Shown here one piece after another: positions 34,649 to 43,997 of a stretch of DNA of 64,000 nucleotides. Source of the DNA: Variovorax sp. Root411 (lineage in GTDB: Bacteria; Pseudomonadota; Gammaproteobacteria; Burkholderiales; Burkholderiaceae_C); assembly GCF_001425205.1 (NCBI RefSeq), contig NZ_LMDW01000017.1, positions 166,244 to 230,243 of the forward strand. Direction: 5' to 3'. Both the position numbers and the translations under genes were made by a program. The notes under the pieces were generated by a model. That model searched no databases, was not told the origin of the DNA, and saw nothing but the letters and a program-made list of their open reading frames with translations. Every line of letters starts with the position of its first letter. Positions within the stretch are counted from its first letter, which is position 1.

Positions 34649-36112
34649 TCAGCTCGGTTCGGCGCTCTTGAACAGCGCCGCGACCTTGCGCTTGGACTTG
34701 ATGTTGCTGGAGATGCCGCGTGTGGGCGTGGCAGCCTTGGCGGCAGCTTCCCATGCAGGCGTGGCGTCCGGCACGCCGGGCTCGTAGGGCTTGTCGAAGA
34801 ACGGATCGCGCGGCGCCGAGGGCGCGCGGTGCGGGCGTCCACCGCCGCGGCGGGCTTCGGCGTCGCGGCGTTCGCGCGGCTGGTCGAGCACATCGCGTGC
34901 GTCGCCGGCTTCGCCTTCTTCGCGCCAGTGGCGGCGTCCGTCGTTGATGCGGCCGCGCGGGTTGTCTTCCTCGAACTCGACGGGTTCGAGTTCGATCTTC
35001 TTCTTGATCAGCTTCTCGATGTCGGCCACCAGGCGCGCGTCGTTGCCACCGCTGGCAAAGCTCACGGCGAGGCCCGAAGCACCGGCGCGGCCGGTGCGGC
35101 CGATGCGGTGCACGTAGTCTTCGGCGTTGAACGGCACGTCGAAGTTGAAGACCGCCGGCACGTCCTTGATGTCGAGGCCGCGCGCCGCGACGTCGGTGCA
35201 CACCAGCAGATCGACCTCGCCGGCCTTGAACGAGGCAAGCGCCTTCAGGCGTTCGTCCTGGCTCTTGTCGCCGTGCAATGCGGTGGTACGCAGGCCATCG
35301 CGCTCCAGCGAGCGTGCGAGGCGCGCGCAGCCGAGCTTGCTGTTGACGAACACGAAGGCCTGCGTGATGCCGCGCTGCTTCACGATCTGCTTGAGCGCAC
35401 GGCGCTTGTCGTCGTCGCTCACGCTATAGAAATGCTGCTCGACGGTGGAAGCCGTTTCGTTCGGCCGCGCCACTTCGATGGTGACGGGGTTCTGCAGGTA
35501 GCTGCCGGCGAGGCGCTTGATTTCAGGCGAGAACGTGGCCGAGAACAACAGCGTGGTGCGCTGCTTGGGCAGGTAGCTCAGGATGCGCTGCAGGTCGGGC
35601 AGAAAGCCGATGTCGAGCATGCGGTCGGCTTCGTCGAGCACGACGTATTCGACCTGGTTGAGCACCGCGTTCTTGGCTTCGATGTGATCGAGCAGCCGGC
35701 CCGGCGTGGCCACCAGCACTTCGACGCCCTTCTTCAGTTCCAGCGTCTGCGGCTTCATGTCGATGCCGCCGAACACGACCGTGCTGCGAAGGTTGGTGTA
35801 CTTGGCGTACAGCTTGACCTGTTGTGCGACCTGGTCGGCCAGTTCGCGCGTGGGCAGCAGCACGAGGGCCCGGACCGGGTGCCGCGCAGGCGAGGTCGAG
35901 GCGTTTTCATGCTTGAGCATGCGCTGCAGCAACGGGAGCGAAAACGCCGCCGTCTTGCCGGTGCCGGTCTGGGCGGCGCCCATCACATCCTGGCCCGCGA
36001 GCACGACCGGAATGGCCTGCTCCTGGATCGGTGTCATGGTCTCGTAGCCCATTTCGGCCACGGCGCGCGCCAGCGGTTCCGCCAGCATCAGATTGGAGAA
36101 GGAGCTTGTCAT
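34649..36112 (-). CDS. rhlE: DEAD-box ATP-dependent RNA helicase RhlE
   Basis: The 487-residue helicase unwinds RNA during ribosome maturation and decay. All core motifs are visible: AQTGTGKT (motif I, near residue 46), PTRELA, DEADRMLD, SAT, and in the second RecA domain VCTDVAARGLDIKDV and HRIGRTGR. A basic, Arg/Glu-rich C-terminal tail (about 385-487) is typical of RhlE and binds RNA. The N-terminal Q motif reads FSNLMLAEPLARAVAEMGYETMTPIQ in shortened form. It stands alone on the minus strand, upstream of a palindromic repeat. Confidence 0.94.
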   Translation of the reverse strand: MTSSFSNLMLAEPLARAVAEMGYETMTPIQEQAIPVVLAGQDVMGAAQTGTGKTAAFSLPLLQRMLKHENASTSPARHPVRALVLLPTRELADQVAQQVKLYAKYTNLRSTVVFGGIDMKPQTLELKKGVEVLVATPGRLLDHIEAKNAVLNQVEYVVLDEADRMLDIGFLPDLQRILSYLPKQRTTLLFSATFSPEIKRLAGSYLQNPVTIEVARPNETASTVEQHFYSVSDDDKRRALKQIVKQRGITQAFVFVNSKLGCARLARSLERDGLRTTALHGDKSQDERLKALASFKAGEVDLLVCTDVAARGLDIKDVPAVFNFDVPFNAEDYVHRIGRTGRAGASGLAVSFASGGNDARLVADIEKLIKKKIELEPVEFEEDNPRGRINDGRRHWREEGEAGDARDVLDQPRERRDAEARRGGGRPHRAPSAPRDPFFDKPYEPGVPDATPAWEAAAKAATPTRGISSNIKSKRKVAALFKSAEPS

Positions 36113-36184
36113 TGAGCCCGCTATTGTCGCATTGCCGCAAAAAACGGCAGTGACTTCGGCATGACAACGCCCGCGTCCATTGAG

Positions 36185-36205
36185 TTGCTATTTATTCAAT
36201 AGCAA
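36185..36205. repeat. Perfect 8-bp palindromic repeat
   Basis: TTGCTATT-TATTC-AATAGCAA forms a perfect 8-bp stem with a five-base loop in the 131 bases between rhlE and the metallopeptidase gene. Motifs of this form recur between genes in Comamonadaceae. It could end transcription of the metallopeptidase gene on the minus strand, but a clear T run is missing. Confidence 0.5.
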
Positions 36206-36243
36206 TCCAGCCAGCACCGACGGGGCATTCGGGGGCATGCAGC

Positions 36244-37131
36244 TCAAAGGCTGCGTGCATTGAATGTGTCGCAGGCCTTGATCTCGCCGCTTTGATAGCC
36301 CGCGCCGAACCACCGTTGGCGCTGCGCGCTCGACCCGTGGGTGAAGCTGTCGGGCACCACCGCACGGCCCGCGGAACGCTGCAAAGCGTCGTCGCCGATC
36401 TTCTGCGCGGCATTCATCGCGGCCTCGATGTCGCCCGGGTCGAGCCACTTCTTCGACTCCTGCGAATGGTGGGCCCACACGCCCGCGAAGCAGTCGGCCT
36501 GCAGCTCGACGCGCACGCTCATCGCGTTGTTCTGCGTCTGGCTCAGTCGGCCGCGCATGCCGTCGACCTTGGCGGTGATGCCGAGCTCGTCCTGCACGTG
36601 ATGGCCGACCTCGTGCGCAATGACGTACGCCTGCGCGAACTCGCCCGGCGCGCCGAGCTGGTTCTTGAGCGTGTCGTAGAAGCCGAGGTCGATGTAGACC
36701 TTCTTGTCGCCCGGGCAGTAGAACGGGCCCATGGCCGATTGCCCGGTGCCGCAGGCCGTGGGCGTGGCACCGCGGAACAGCACGAGGCGGGGCGCCTGGT
36801 AGGTGCCGCCGTTCTGCCGGAAGACAGCGGTCCACACGACTTCGGTGTTCTTGAGCACCGTGGAGACGAAGGCCGCCTCGCGGTCGCCGGAAGGCGGCTT
36901 GGGCGCGGGTCCCTGCTGTTGTTGCTGCACCTGAGCCGGACCGCCACCGCCGCTGAGCAGGCTCAGTACCGTGAGGGGGTTGATGCCGAAGACCCAGCCC
37001 GCGATCAGCGCGACCGCGATGGTCCCGATGCCGATGCTGCGCCCGCCGATGAAGCCGCCCCCACCACCGCCGCCACCTTCACCGCGGCGGTCTTCGACGT
37101 TGTCGGATTGTTCGTTGCCTTCCCATCTCAT
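36244..37131 (-). CDS. Neutral zinc metallopeptidase (YpfJ family)
   Basis: The 295-residue protein has a Gly-rich acidic N-terminus, one membrane segment (about residues 31-58) and a periplasmic zinc-peptidase domain. The zinc motif is AHEVGHH (His172, Glu173, His176) with a further helix following. The PFYCPGDKKVYIDLGFYDTL region before it is characteristic of the YpfJ/zincin family. The substrate is unknown. AGGAG lies ahead of ATG 37131, so the longer frame to 37152 is rejected. Confidence 0.9.
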   Translation of the reverse strand: MRWEGNEQSDNVEDRRGEGGGGGGGGFIGGRSIGIGTIAVALIAGWVFGINPLTVLSLLSGGGGPAQVQQQQQGPAPKPPSGDREAAFVSTVLKNTEVVWTAVFRQNGGTYQAPRLVLFRGATPTACGTGQSAMGPFYCPGDKKVYIDLGFYDTLKNQLGAPGEFAQAYVIAHEVGHHVQDELGITAKVDGMRGRLSQTQNNAMSVRVELQADCFAGVWAHHSQESKKWLDPGDIEAAMNAAQKIGDDALQRSAGRAVVPDSFTHGSSAQRQRWFGAGYQSGEIKACDTFNARSL

Positions 37132-37241
37132 CGCAGTCTCCTTGCCGGCCATTGCAGGAGGATTTGCCGGCGTTCGCAGGATGGTACTTGCCCCGGCGCC
37201 GACCGGGGTAACGGGCCGTCAGCGAAAAGCGCGACAGCGGG

Positions 37242-37808
37242 TCAGGTTTTCGGCAGGGTCACGCCGCGCTGGCCCTGGTACTTGCCGCCGCGGTCCTTGT
37301 AGCTGGTTTCGCAGACCTCGTCGCTCTCGAAGAACAGCACCTGCGCGCAGCCCTCGCCCGCGTAGATCTTGGCGGGCAGCGGCGTGGTGTTGCTGAATTC
37401 GAGCGTCACGTAGCCCTCCCATTCGGGCTCGAACGGCGTGACGTTGACGATGATGCCGCAGCGCGCGTACGTGCTCTTGCCCAGGCAGATGGTCAGCACG
37501 TTGCGCGGGATGCGGAAGTACTCGACGGTGCGCGCCAGCGCGAAGCTGTTGGGCGGGATGATGCAGTAGTCGCCGTGCATGTCGACGAAGCTCTTCTCGT
37601 CGAAGTTCTTCGGGTCGACGACCGTGCTGTGGATGTTGGTGAAGACCTTGAATTCAGGCGCGCACCGGATGTCGTAGCCATAGCTCGAGGTGCCGTAGCT
37701 GATGATCTTGTGGCCCGAGGATTCGCGCACCTGGCCTGGCTCGAAGGGCTCGATCATTCCTTCGTTTTCGGCCATGCGCCGGATCCATTTGTCGCTCTTG
37801 ATGCTCAT
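37242..37808 (-). CDS. dcd: dCTP deaminase
   Basis: The 188-residue enzyme converts dCTP to dUTP in pyrimidine deoxynucleotide synthesis. Family blocks seen are SSYGYDIRCAPEFKVF near residue 42, GDYCIIPPNSFALARTVEYF near 80, LGKSTYARCGIIVNVTPFEP near 110 with the catalytic glutamate in WEGYVTLEFSNTTPLP, and GKYQGQRGVTLPKT at the end. Length matches the E. coli enzyme (193). It is a housekeeping gene, 77 bases downstream of guaD on the same strand. Confidence 0.96.
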   Translation of the reverse strand: MSIKSDKWIRRMAENEGMIEPFEPGQVRESSGHKIISYGTSSYGYDIRCAPEFKVFTNIHSTVVDPKNFDEKSFVDMHGDYCIIPPNSFALARTVEYFRIPRNVLTICLGKSTYARCGIIVNVTPFEPEWEGYVTLEFSNTTPLPAKIYAGEGCAQVLFFESDEVCETSYKDRGGKYQGQRGVTLPKT

Positions 37809-37885
37809 ATGCGCTCGCTGCTGCTGCGGGGGGAATCGGGGGCGAATTGTGGCATGGGCGCCCCTGCCCCCTCCTCTGGCGCGGT

Positions 37886-39172
37886 TCAGCCAGCCTGCGA
37901 AATCACCGTGCGCTCGACCAACCGGTCGTCGCCCAGCACGATCATCGCGAAGAGCATTTCTTCCAGCGTGTTCGCCAGCTTCGTCTTGCGCGCCAGCAGC
38001 GGCGTGGCCGCCGGGTTGAGCACCAGGAAGTCGGCCTCGCAGCCCGGCTGCAGGTTGCCGACCACGCCGTCGAGCCCCAACGCACGCGCCGCGCCGCCGG
38101 TGTGGCGCCACCAGAGTTCCGAGGGCGCGATGCTCAGGCCGGCCTTGGTCTGGCCTTCACGGCCGACGTAGTAAGCCGCCATCATGGTGTGGAAGGGGCT
38201 GAAGCTGGTGCCGCCGCCCACGTCGCTGGCCAGCCCGTACGGGTAGCCCACGCGATCAGCCGCGCCGAAATCGAAGAAACCGCTGCCGAGGAACAGGTTG
38301 CTGGTCGGGCTCACGGCCGCCGCCGTCTTCGTCTCGCGCAGCAGCGCGCGGTCGGCCTCGTCGAGGTAGATGCAGTGCGCGTACACGGCGCGCTCGCGCA
38401 TCAGGCCGAAGCCGGCGTACACGTCGAGGTAGGAGCGCGCCTTCGGATACAGCTCGCGCACCCAGTTCACTTCGTCGCGGTTCTCCGCCACGTGCGACTG
38501 GATCCAGGTGTCGGCGTACTTCGCGGCCAGTTCGCCCGCGCCGCGCAACTGGGCTTCGGTGCTCGCGGGCGCGAAACGCGGCGTGATGGCATAGCCCAGG
38601 CGGTCGACGTTGTGCCACTTGCGGATCAGCGCCTCGGTATCGATCAGGCTCTGCTCGGTTTCGTCGCGCACGCCGTCGGGCGAATTGCGGTCCTGCAGCA
38701 CCTTGCCGGTGATCATGCGCAGGCCGCGGCGCTGGGCGCCTTCGAAGAAGGCGTCGACCGAGGCCACGTGCGAGGTTGCGAAGGTCAGCGAAGTGGTGAC
38801 GCCGTTGCGCAGCAGTTCGTCGAAGAACACGTCGGCCACTTCGTTCGAATGCGCAGGGTCGGCGAATTTGCTTTCGGCCGGGAAGGTGTAGTTCTCGAGC
38901 CAGGGCAGCAACCCCGGCGAGGGCGAACCGATGATGTCGGTCTGCGGAAAGTGGATGTGCATGTCCACGAAGCCCGGTGCGAGGATGCGCCCGGGCAGGT
39001 GGGTCGTGGGCGCATCGGGGTGGCGCGGCGCAACGGCGGCATGGCTGCCGGCGTCGAGCACGCGCTGGCGGCCGGTGCCGTCGGGGGCGACGACCAGCAG
39101 GCCGTCTTCATCGAAAACGGGCCGGCCGGCGGCATCGAATCGCAGGAGGGAGGCGCGGTAGGCTTTTTTCAT
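37886..39172 (-). CDS. guaD: Guanine deaminase
   Basis: The 428-residue amidohydrolase converts guanine to xanthine. The metal-binding HxH lies in GFVDMHIHFPQTD (His72, His74). The remaining ligands are in QSHVAENRDEVNWV near residue 240, VYAHCIYLDEADR near 278 and SDVGGGTSFS near 327, which is the guanine-deaminase version of the site. ATG 39172 begins the conserved MKKAYRASLLRF. It is followed on the same strand by dcd. With adenine deaminase and BMP-type transport genes further right, it forms part of a purine salvage theme. Confidence 0.92.
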   Translation of the reverse strand: MKKAYRASLLRFDAAGRPVFDEDGLLVVAPDGTGRQRVLDAGSHAAVAPRHPDAPTTHLPGRILAPGFVDMHIHFPQTDIIGSPSPGLLPWLENYTFPAESKFADPAHSNEVADVFFDELLRNGVTTSLTFATSHVASVDAFFEGAQRRGLRMITGKVLQDRNSPDGVRDETEQSLIDTEALIRKWHNVDRLGYAITPRFAPASTEAQLRGAGELAAKYADTWIQSHVAENRDEVNWVRELYPKARSYLDVYAGFGLMRERAVYAHCIYLDEADRALLRETKTAAAVSPTSNLFLGSGFFDFGAADRVGYPYGLASDVGGGTSFSPFHTMMAAYYVGREGQTKAGLSIAPSELWWRHTGGAARALGLDGVVGNLQPGCEADFLVLNPAATPLLARKTKLANTLEEMLFAMIVLGDDRLVERTVISQAG

Positions 39173-39248
39173 CGTGGGTAGGGAGGGTAATCCAGCCCCG
39201 CCGGCCTGCAATTTCCACGCGCGTATGAGTGCTATATGCGGAATGCAC

Positions 39249-40235
39249 TCAGCGTGCCGGCAGTGCGCGCGACTGGATATCGAAGGGCACGCCGGTCGGC
39301 ACAGGCCCATCGCCGTCCTTGCGCTTGGTCAGCAGCGAATACTTCGACTCGATGAAATAGACGCGGTCGCCCCACACCGCGCCGGACGACGGGTCGTTGA
39401 GCCCCGCCACCACCGTCTGCAGGCCGAGCTTGGTGCCGTCGATGCGCGCCACGGTGACCTGGCCGCCATAGGGGCCCTCGCCGAAGGCATTGCTTTCGAA
39501 CAGCACGAGCCGGCCCGGCTTCCAGGCGCGGATCGCGTCGACGTTCTTCAGCACGCGCGGAGCTTCGATGCGCGTGACCTCGCCAGCATTGCCGTCGGCG
39601 CCCAGGCCGATGTGCAGCACGTAGGACGCCGCCGCCACGAGGCTCACGTAGACATCGCGCCCGCCGTCGACGGCGATGCCGTTCAGCCCCTTGTAAGGGC
39701 CCGGACCGGCCAGCGCCGGGTCTTCCTTCCAGACCGCGAGCGCGGCGGCACCCGGTGCGAGCTTCAGCACGCGCGGGTGGAAGGAGTCGGTCACGTAGAG
39801 ATTGCCGCGCGCGTCCTGCGCAAGGTCGTTGCAGTAGCCGTTGTCGGGCATCGCATAGCTGGCGCGCGCAGCGCCCGTGACAAGGTCGTAGCGCTTGAGC
39901 GCGCTCGGCGTCTGCGGCACGGTGGTGAAGCCGCTGTTGCCCGAACAGATCCACAGCGCCCGGTGCTTCGCATCGACCAGCACGCCCTGCCCGTTCGCAA
40001 GCCCGTTGGCGCCGGGCTTCACCAACACTTCGGCCTTCGGGGCGACGCCCGGCTTCAGCCGCGCGACTGCGCCCTCGCGCCAGCTGCCGACGTAGAACGT
40101 GCCGTCGGGGCCGATGGCGACGCTTTCCGGGTACCAGTCGTCGGGCAGGGCCTGTACCGAAGGCGGCGCCGCGATGGCCGCCGTAGAGGCGAGCACGAGC
40201 AGGGCGCCGGCCAGCCGTGTACGCCCGTTCCTCAT
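39249..40235 (-). CDS. Secreted SMP-30/NHL-repeat beta-propeller protein
   Basis: The 328-residue protein has a Sec signal peptide (residues 1-22, LAGALLVLASTAAIA) and a six-bladed beta-propeller pattern: YPESVAIGPDGTFYVGSW, NGLANGQGVLVD, YCNDLAQDARGNLYVTDSF and LNGIAVDGGRDVYVS. It resembles SMP-30/gluconolactonase-like proteins but may only bind ligands. ATG 40235 overlaps the stop of the upstream short-chain dehydrogenase gene in ATGA, so the two are translationally coupled; a GTG at 40241 is less likely. The substrate is unknown. Confidence 0.8.
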   Translation of the reverse strand: MRNGRTRLAGALLVLASTAAIAAPPSVQALPDDWYPESVAIGPDGTFYVGSWREGAVARLKPGVAPKAEVLVKPGANGLANGQGVLVDAKHRALWICSGNSGFTTVPQTPSALKRYDLVTGAARASYAMPDNGYCNDLAQDARGNLYVTDSFHPRVLKLAPGAAALAVWKEDPALAGPGPYKGLNGIAVDGGRDVYVSLVAAASYVLHIGLGADGNAGEVTRIEAPRVLKNVDAIRAWKPGRLVLFESNAFGEGPYGGQVTVARIDGTKLGLQTVVAGLNDPSSGAVWGDRVYFIESKYSLLTKRKDGDGPVPTGVPFDIQSRALPAR

Positions 40236-40837
40236 TGCCACACGCGAAAAACGCGCCCCGTCAGCGGACCTTCGACGCTGCGCACGTAGGCCAGCGCCAC
40301 GCGCGCGGCCGGTACCGTTTCAACGCCCGGGAAGAGCGCGCCGTACGCCGCCACCGATTCGGTCAGCAGCGTCGGGCTCACCGCGTTGATGCGCAGGCCG
40401 CGCGACAGCTCGATCGCCGCGCCCTTCACGAAACCCTCGACCGCCGCATTCACGGCAGCCGCGTTGCCTCCGCCGCGAACCGGATCCTCGGCCGCGACGC
40501 CCGTGGTCAGGGTGATCGACCCGCCTTCGCGCAGCACATGCTGGCCCAGCAGCGCGAGCCGCACCTGGCCAAGCAGCTTGTCCTGCAGGCCGACATTGAA
40601 GTCGGCCGGCCGCATCTCGTTCAGTGGCCCGAAGAACAGCCCGCCCGCAGCCGACACGATGGCATCGACCCGACCGACCGCCGCATACAGCGCCTCGACG
40701 CTCGCGTCGCTCGTGATGTCGACCTGGTGATCGCCGCGCGTGCGGCCTGCGCGAATCACCTCGTGGTGGCGCTCGGCCAGTGCCTGCGCCACCGCACTGC
40801 CGATGGCGCCTGTCGCGCCCACAACCAGAACTCTCAT
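40232..40837 (-). CDS. Short-chain dehydrogenase/reductase
   Basis: A 201-residue SDR with a short Rossmann fold. The nucleotide loop is VVGATGAIGSAVAQAL near residue 5; the ...SAAGG... segment appears near 67, and the usual Tyr-x-x-x-Lys reads N-A-A-V-N near 133, so the catalytic tyrosine is replaced. A similar loss occurs in a subgroup of short atypical SDRs annotated as oxidoreductases. GAGG precedes ATG 40837. It is divergent from a LysR gene, which probably controls it, and coupled to the propeller gene. Catalytic competence is doubtful from sequence. Confidence 0.8.
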   Translation of the reverse strand: MRVLVVGATGAIGSAVAQALAERHHEVIRAGRTRGDHQVDITSDASVEALYAAVGRVDAIVSAAGGLFFGPLNEMRPADFNVGLQDKLLGQVRLALLGQHVLREGGSITLTTGVAAEDPVRGGGNAAAVNAAVEGFVKGAAIELSRGLRINAVSPTLLTESVAAYGALFPGVETVPAARVALAYVRSVEGPLTGRVFRVWQ

Positions 40838-40887
40838 GAAAACCTCGCCGGATTGAATAAACAGGTGGCCATTGTTTTGCGAACCAT

Positions 40888-40902
40888 CAATTTGATAAAT
40901 TG
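40888..40902. promoter_or_regulatory. Palindromic LysR-type operator candidate
   Basis: CAATTT-GAT-AAATTG is a perfect 6-bp palindrome with a three-base spacer, lying in the 103 bases between the divergent SDR and LysR genes. Position and symmetry fit a LysR recognition site controlling both genes. Confidence 0.45.
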
Positions 40903-40940
40903 CCATCCGGTTCGATCATTCGAAACTTTGGGTTTTCAAT

Positions 40941-41822
40941 ATGGACAAGCTGCGCGCCATGGAAGTCTTCGTTGCCACGGTGGATGCGGGCAGCTTCGCG
41001 GCCGCCGCGGAGGCGCTCGACCTGTCGGCCGTGATGGTCGGCAAGCACATCCGCGCGCTCGAAGAACAGCTCGGCGCGCGCCTGCTGGAGCGCACCACGC
41101 GCCGCCATTCGCTCACGGAGATCGGCGCCGCCTATCTCGAGCGCTGCCGCGACGTGCTCTCCAGCGTGCACACCGCCGACGGCGTTGCCGAGTCGCTGCG
41201 CGCCATGCCGCAGGGCGTGCTGCGCGTGACCGCGCCGGTGGCGTATGGCGCGCACAGGCTCACGCCCGTGATCGGCGAGTACATCGCCGCCTATCCGCAG
41301 GTGAAGGTGGAGCTGAGCCTCAACGACCGCGTGGTCGACCTCGCGGACGAAGGCTTCGACTGCGGCATCCGCTCGGGCGCCGCGGTCGACGAGCGGCTCA
41401 TTGCAAGGCCGTTGGCGCTGTCGCGCATGTACGCGGTGGCCAGCCCCGAATGGGTCGCGCGCCACGGGCAACCCAAGCACCCGTCCGAACTGGAAGCCTT
41501 TCCGCTGCTGGGTTTCGCGACCTGGGGGCCGGACCATGCATGGCGCTTCACGCGCAAGGGCCAGACGGTGCATGTGCCGGTGCGCGGCCCGCTCACCACC
41601 AACAACGGCCAGGCACTGCTGGCCGCAGCCATGGCCGGCGTAGGCGTGATCGTGCAGGCCGACGCGCTGCTGGGGCCCGCCATCGCCTCGGGCCAGGTGG
41701 TGCGGCTGTTGCCCGGATGGGAACTGCCCACGCGGCAGGTGCACATCATGCGGCTGCCCGAGGCGCGGCCGAGTGCCAAGCTGCGGACCTTCGTGGACTT
41801 TGTGGTCGAGCGGCTGGGCTAA
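40941..41822 (+). CDS. LysR-family regulator (divergent from the SDR gene)
   Basis: The 293-residue regulator has an N-terminal winged helix (residues 1-60; AAAEALDLSAVMVGKHIRALEEQLGA split by the turn) and an effector-binding domain from about residue 88. It is typical of the CrgA/DsdC-like LysR group, with the VRVTAPVAYG-type junction seen here as LRVTAPVAYGAH. The palindrome 40 bases upstream and the divergent SDR gene suggest its regulon. Its end overlaps the convergent BMP gene by four bases. Confidence 0.9.
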   Translation: MDKLRAMEVFVATVDAGSFAAAAEALDLSAVMVGKHIRALEEQLGARLLERTTRRHSLTEIGAAYLERCRDVLSSVHTADGVAESLRAMPQGVLRVTAPVAYGAHRLTPVIGEYIAAYPQVKVELSLNDRVVDLADEGFDCGIRSGAAVDERLIARPLALSRMYAVASPEWVARHGQPKHPSELEAFPLLGFATWGPDHAWRFTRKGQTVHVPVRGPLTTNNGQALLAAAMAGVGVIVQADALLGPAIASGQVVRLLPGWELPTRQVHIMRLPEARPSAKLRTFVDFVVERLG

Positions 41823-42922
41823 CGCCCCACCCGCCCCTGCACCCCCTCGACCAGCCAGTTCATCTTCAGTATCTGCTCGTCATTCAGCTGCGCACCCTTG
41901 GCGATCACGACGTGGCCTTCGTTGTCGCGCACATCGGCCGCCACCGCACGAAACGGCTGCAGCTTGCCGGCCGCGATGTCCTTCTGCCGCGCCATCACCT
42001 CGTCCTGCACGGACTTGGGCACCTTGGTGCCGAAGTCGCCGACGCGGATCATTCCTTCCTTCACGCCGCCCCAGAGATTGCCGCTCTTCCAGTTGCCGTC
42101 GAGCACGGCCTTCGCGCGCTGCGTGTAGTAGCCGCCCCACTGGTGCGTGACCGCGACGATCTGCGCGTCGGGCGCGATCTTGCGCATGTCGGAGTGATAG
42201 GCGACGGCCATCCTGCCGCGCTCCTGAGCCGCGGCCATCACCGCGGTGGAGCCGGTGTGGAAGGCCACCACGTCGGCATTCCGGTCGAACAGCGCCATCG
42301 CGGCATCGCGCTCCTTCGGCGGATCGAACCACTCGTTGAGCCACACCACGTGGACCTTCGCAGCCGGATTCACCGAGCGCATGCCGAGCGTGAAGGCGTT
42401 GATGCCCTGCAGCACCTCGGGAATCGGAAAGCCCGCGACATAGCCGGCGATGTTGGTCTTCGTCATGCGGCCGGCCGCGATGCCTGCGAGATAGCGCCCC
42501 TCGTAGTAGCGCGCATTGGCGGTCGCGACGTTGGGCGCGGTCTTGTAGCCGGTGATCGACTCGAACTTCACCTCGGGGAAGTCCCTCGCCACCTTCAGCG
42601 TCGGCTCCATGTAGCCGAAGCTCGGCGTGAAGATGAGCGTGTTGCCCTGCTGCGCGAGGTCGCGGATCACGCGCTCGGCGTCGGCGCCTTCGGCCACGTT
42701 CTCGACGTAGGTGGTCTGGACCTTGCCGCCCAGTGCCGCGTCGACGGCCTTGCGGCCTTCCTCATGCTGGCGCACCCAGCCGGCATCGGTGACGGGCGTG
42801 ACGTAGACGAAGCCGATCTTCAACGGCGCTTTGGGCGGCTTCGTCTGCGAGAAGGCGGGAGAAAAGAAAAAACAAGCGGCTACGCACGCCAGAACGGCGC
42901 GGCCCGCGAGGTTTTTGTACAT
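41819..42922 (-). CDS. BMP-family ABC transporter substrate-binding protein
   Basis: The 367-residue protein begins with a Sec signal peptide (about residues 1-25, ending AFSQ) and follows with the BMP/PnrA basic membrane protein fold: KIGFVYVTPVTDAGWVRQHEEG, DLAQQGNTLIFTPSFGYMEP, YYEGRYLAGIAAGRMTKT and GWGGV-type KSGNLWGGVKEG. The family binds nucleosides or purines for import. It is a paralogue of the protein at 62147-63319, but here no permease or ATPase gene is adjacent. With guanine and adenine deaminase genes nearby, purine uptake is a reasonable inference. Confidence 0.87.
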   Translation of the reverse strand: MYKNLAGRAVLACVAACFFFSPAFSQTKPPKAPLKIGFVYVTPVTDAGWVRQHEEGRKAVDAALGGKVQTTYVENVAEGADAERVIRDLAQQGNTLIFTPSFGYMEPTLKVARDFPEVKFESITGYKTAPNVATANARYYEGRYLAGIAAGRMTKTNIAGYVAGFPIPEVLQGINAFTLGMRSVNPAAKVHVVWLNEWFDPPKERDAAMALFDRNADVVAFHTGSTAVMAAAQERGRMAVAYHSDMRKIAPDAQIVAVTHQWGGYYTQRAKAVLDGNWKSGNLWGGVKEGMIRVGDFGTKVPKSVQDEVMARQKDIAAGKLQPFRAVAADVRDNEGHVVIAKGAQLNDEQILKMNWLVEGVQGRVGR

Positions 42923-43055
42923 GGTGTTCCTCTACATGGCCCCGGAAAAGCACAACCCGCAGCCGGCCGGGACGCCCGCTGCGGGGTTCGGATTTTAGTG
43001 CGGCCTTCCCGCGCCGCGATGGGTGCCGCCATCCATCGGCAGCGCGCAAACCGCC

Positions 43056-43997
43056 CTACTCGAGTTGCACACGCTGGCGCACAGCCTCCAGCAACAGCGT
43101 GGCCAGCCGGCTCGCCGGGGCCTCGGAGTGGGCCTGCGCGCGATAGAGCACGAGCGATATCTGCGGCAGCGCCGGCAGGGACAGCGTCGCGCGATCGATG
43201 GCGCGCACGTGCGAGGGCAGCCCGAAAGGCGTGCGCACCGTGAGGCCCAACCCGGCCGATGCGGCGGCCCACAGCGCCGCCAGGCTGGCGCTGCCGAAAG
43301 CCCGGCGCCACGGCATGCCGGCGCGGTCGAGCGCGGTGATCACGATCTCGCGCAACGGGCACGGGGCGTCGAGCATGATCAGCGGCAGTGGCTCCTTGCT
43401 CCTGGCTTGGCGCGTGCCGGAGCCGCGGTTCTCGCGCTCCGTCCACCAGGGTGCTTCGACCCGGTCGGGCGCCTTCGGGCCGATCCACAACAGCGGCAGG
43501 CGCGCGATGCGTTCGGCGTAGGGCGACAGGGGCTGGTCGCCCGCGTCCCACGCCAGTGCCAGGTCGAGCTGGCCGAGTTCGAGCCGCTCGCGCAGTTCGC
43601 CGCTGCGCGCCACGCAGGCCTCGATGCGCACCTTCGGGTGCGCGCGCGCGAAGCGGCCGAGCACGGCGGGCAGCAGTGTCTCGCCAAAGTCTTCCTGCAG
43701 GCCCAGGCGTACCCAGCCCTGCAGGTCGGTACCGCGCATGGCGGCGCCGGCTTCTTCATTCAGTTCGAGCATGCGGTGGGCATAGGTCAGCAGCGTCTCG
43801 CCTGCATCGGTGAGCTCCAGCCCGCGGCCGGCCTTGCGGAACAGCACGGTGCCGGCCTGCGACTCCAGCTTCTTCAATTGCGCGCTCACCGCAGAGGTGG
43901 AACGGCCCAGCCGGTCGGCCGCGCGCGCATAGCTGCCGAGCGCGATGCCGGTGGAGAAGGTGCGCAGCACGTCAAGATCGAACATCACCTGGCTCAT
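43056..43997 (-). CDS. LysR-family regulator (divergent from the MFS gene)
   Basis: The 313-residue regulator shows a LysR winged helix (residues about 6-66; YARAADRLGRSTSAVSAQLK) and a substrate-binding domain. The pattern VRLGLQEDFGETLLPAVLGRFA at the start of the sensor domain is seen in LysR proteins that control efflux or catabolic transporters. The MFS carrier gene starts 97 bases away on the other strand and is the likely target. The intergenic bases are A/T-rich around 44000-44060, where the shared promoters should lie. Confidence 0.9.
   Translation of the reverse strand: MSQVMFDLDVLRTFSTGIALGSYARAADRLGRSTSAVSAQLKKLESQAGTVLFRKAGRGLELTDAGETLLTYAHRMLELNEEAGAAMRGTDLQGWVRLGLQEDFGETLLPAVLGRFARAHPKVRIEACVARSGELRERLELGQLDLALAWDAGDQPLSPYAERIARLPLLWIGPKAPDRVEAPWWTERENRGSGTRQARSKEPLPLIMLDAPCPLREIVITALDRAGMPWRRAFGSASLAALWAAASAGLGLTVRTPFGLPSHVRAIDRATLSLPALPQISLVLYRAQAHSEAPASRLATLLLEAVRQRVQLE

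Noticed and set aside
40217..43243. A 1008-residue plus-strand frame spanning four genes.
   Set aside because: It has no recognisable domain and lies antisense or out of frame to the SDR, LysR and BMP genes.
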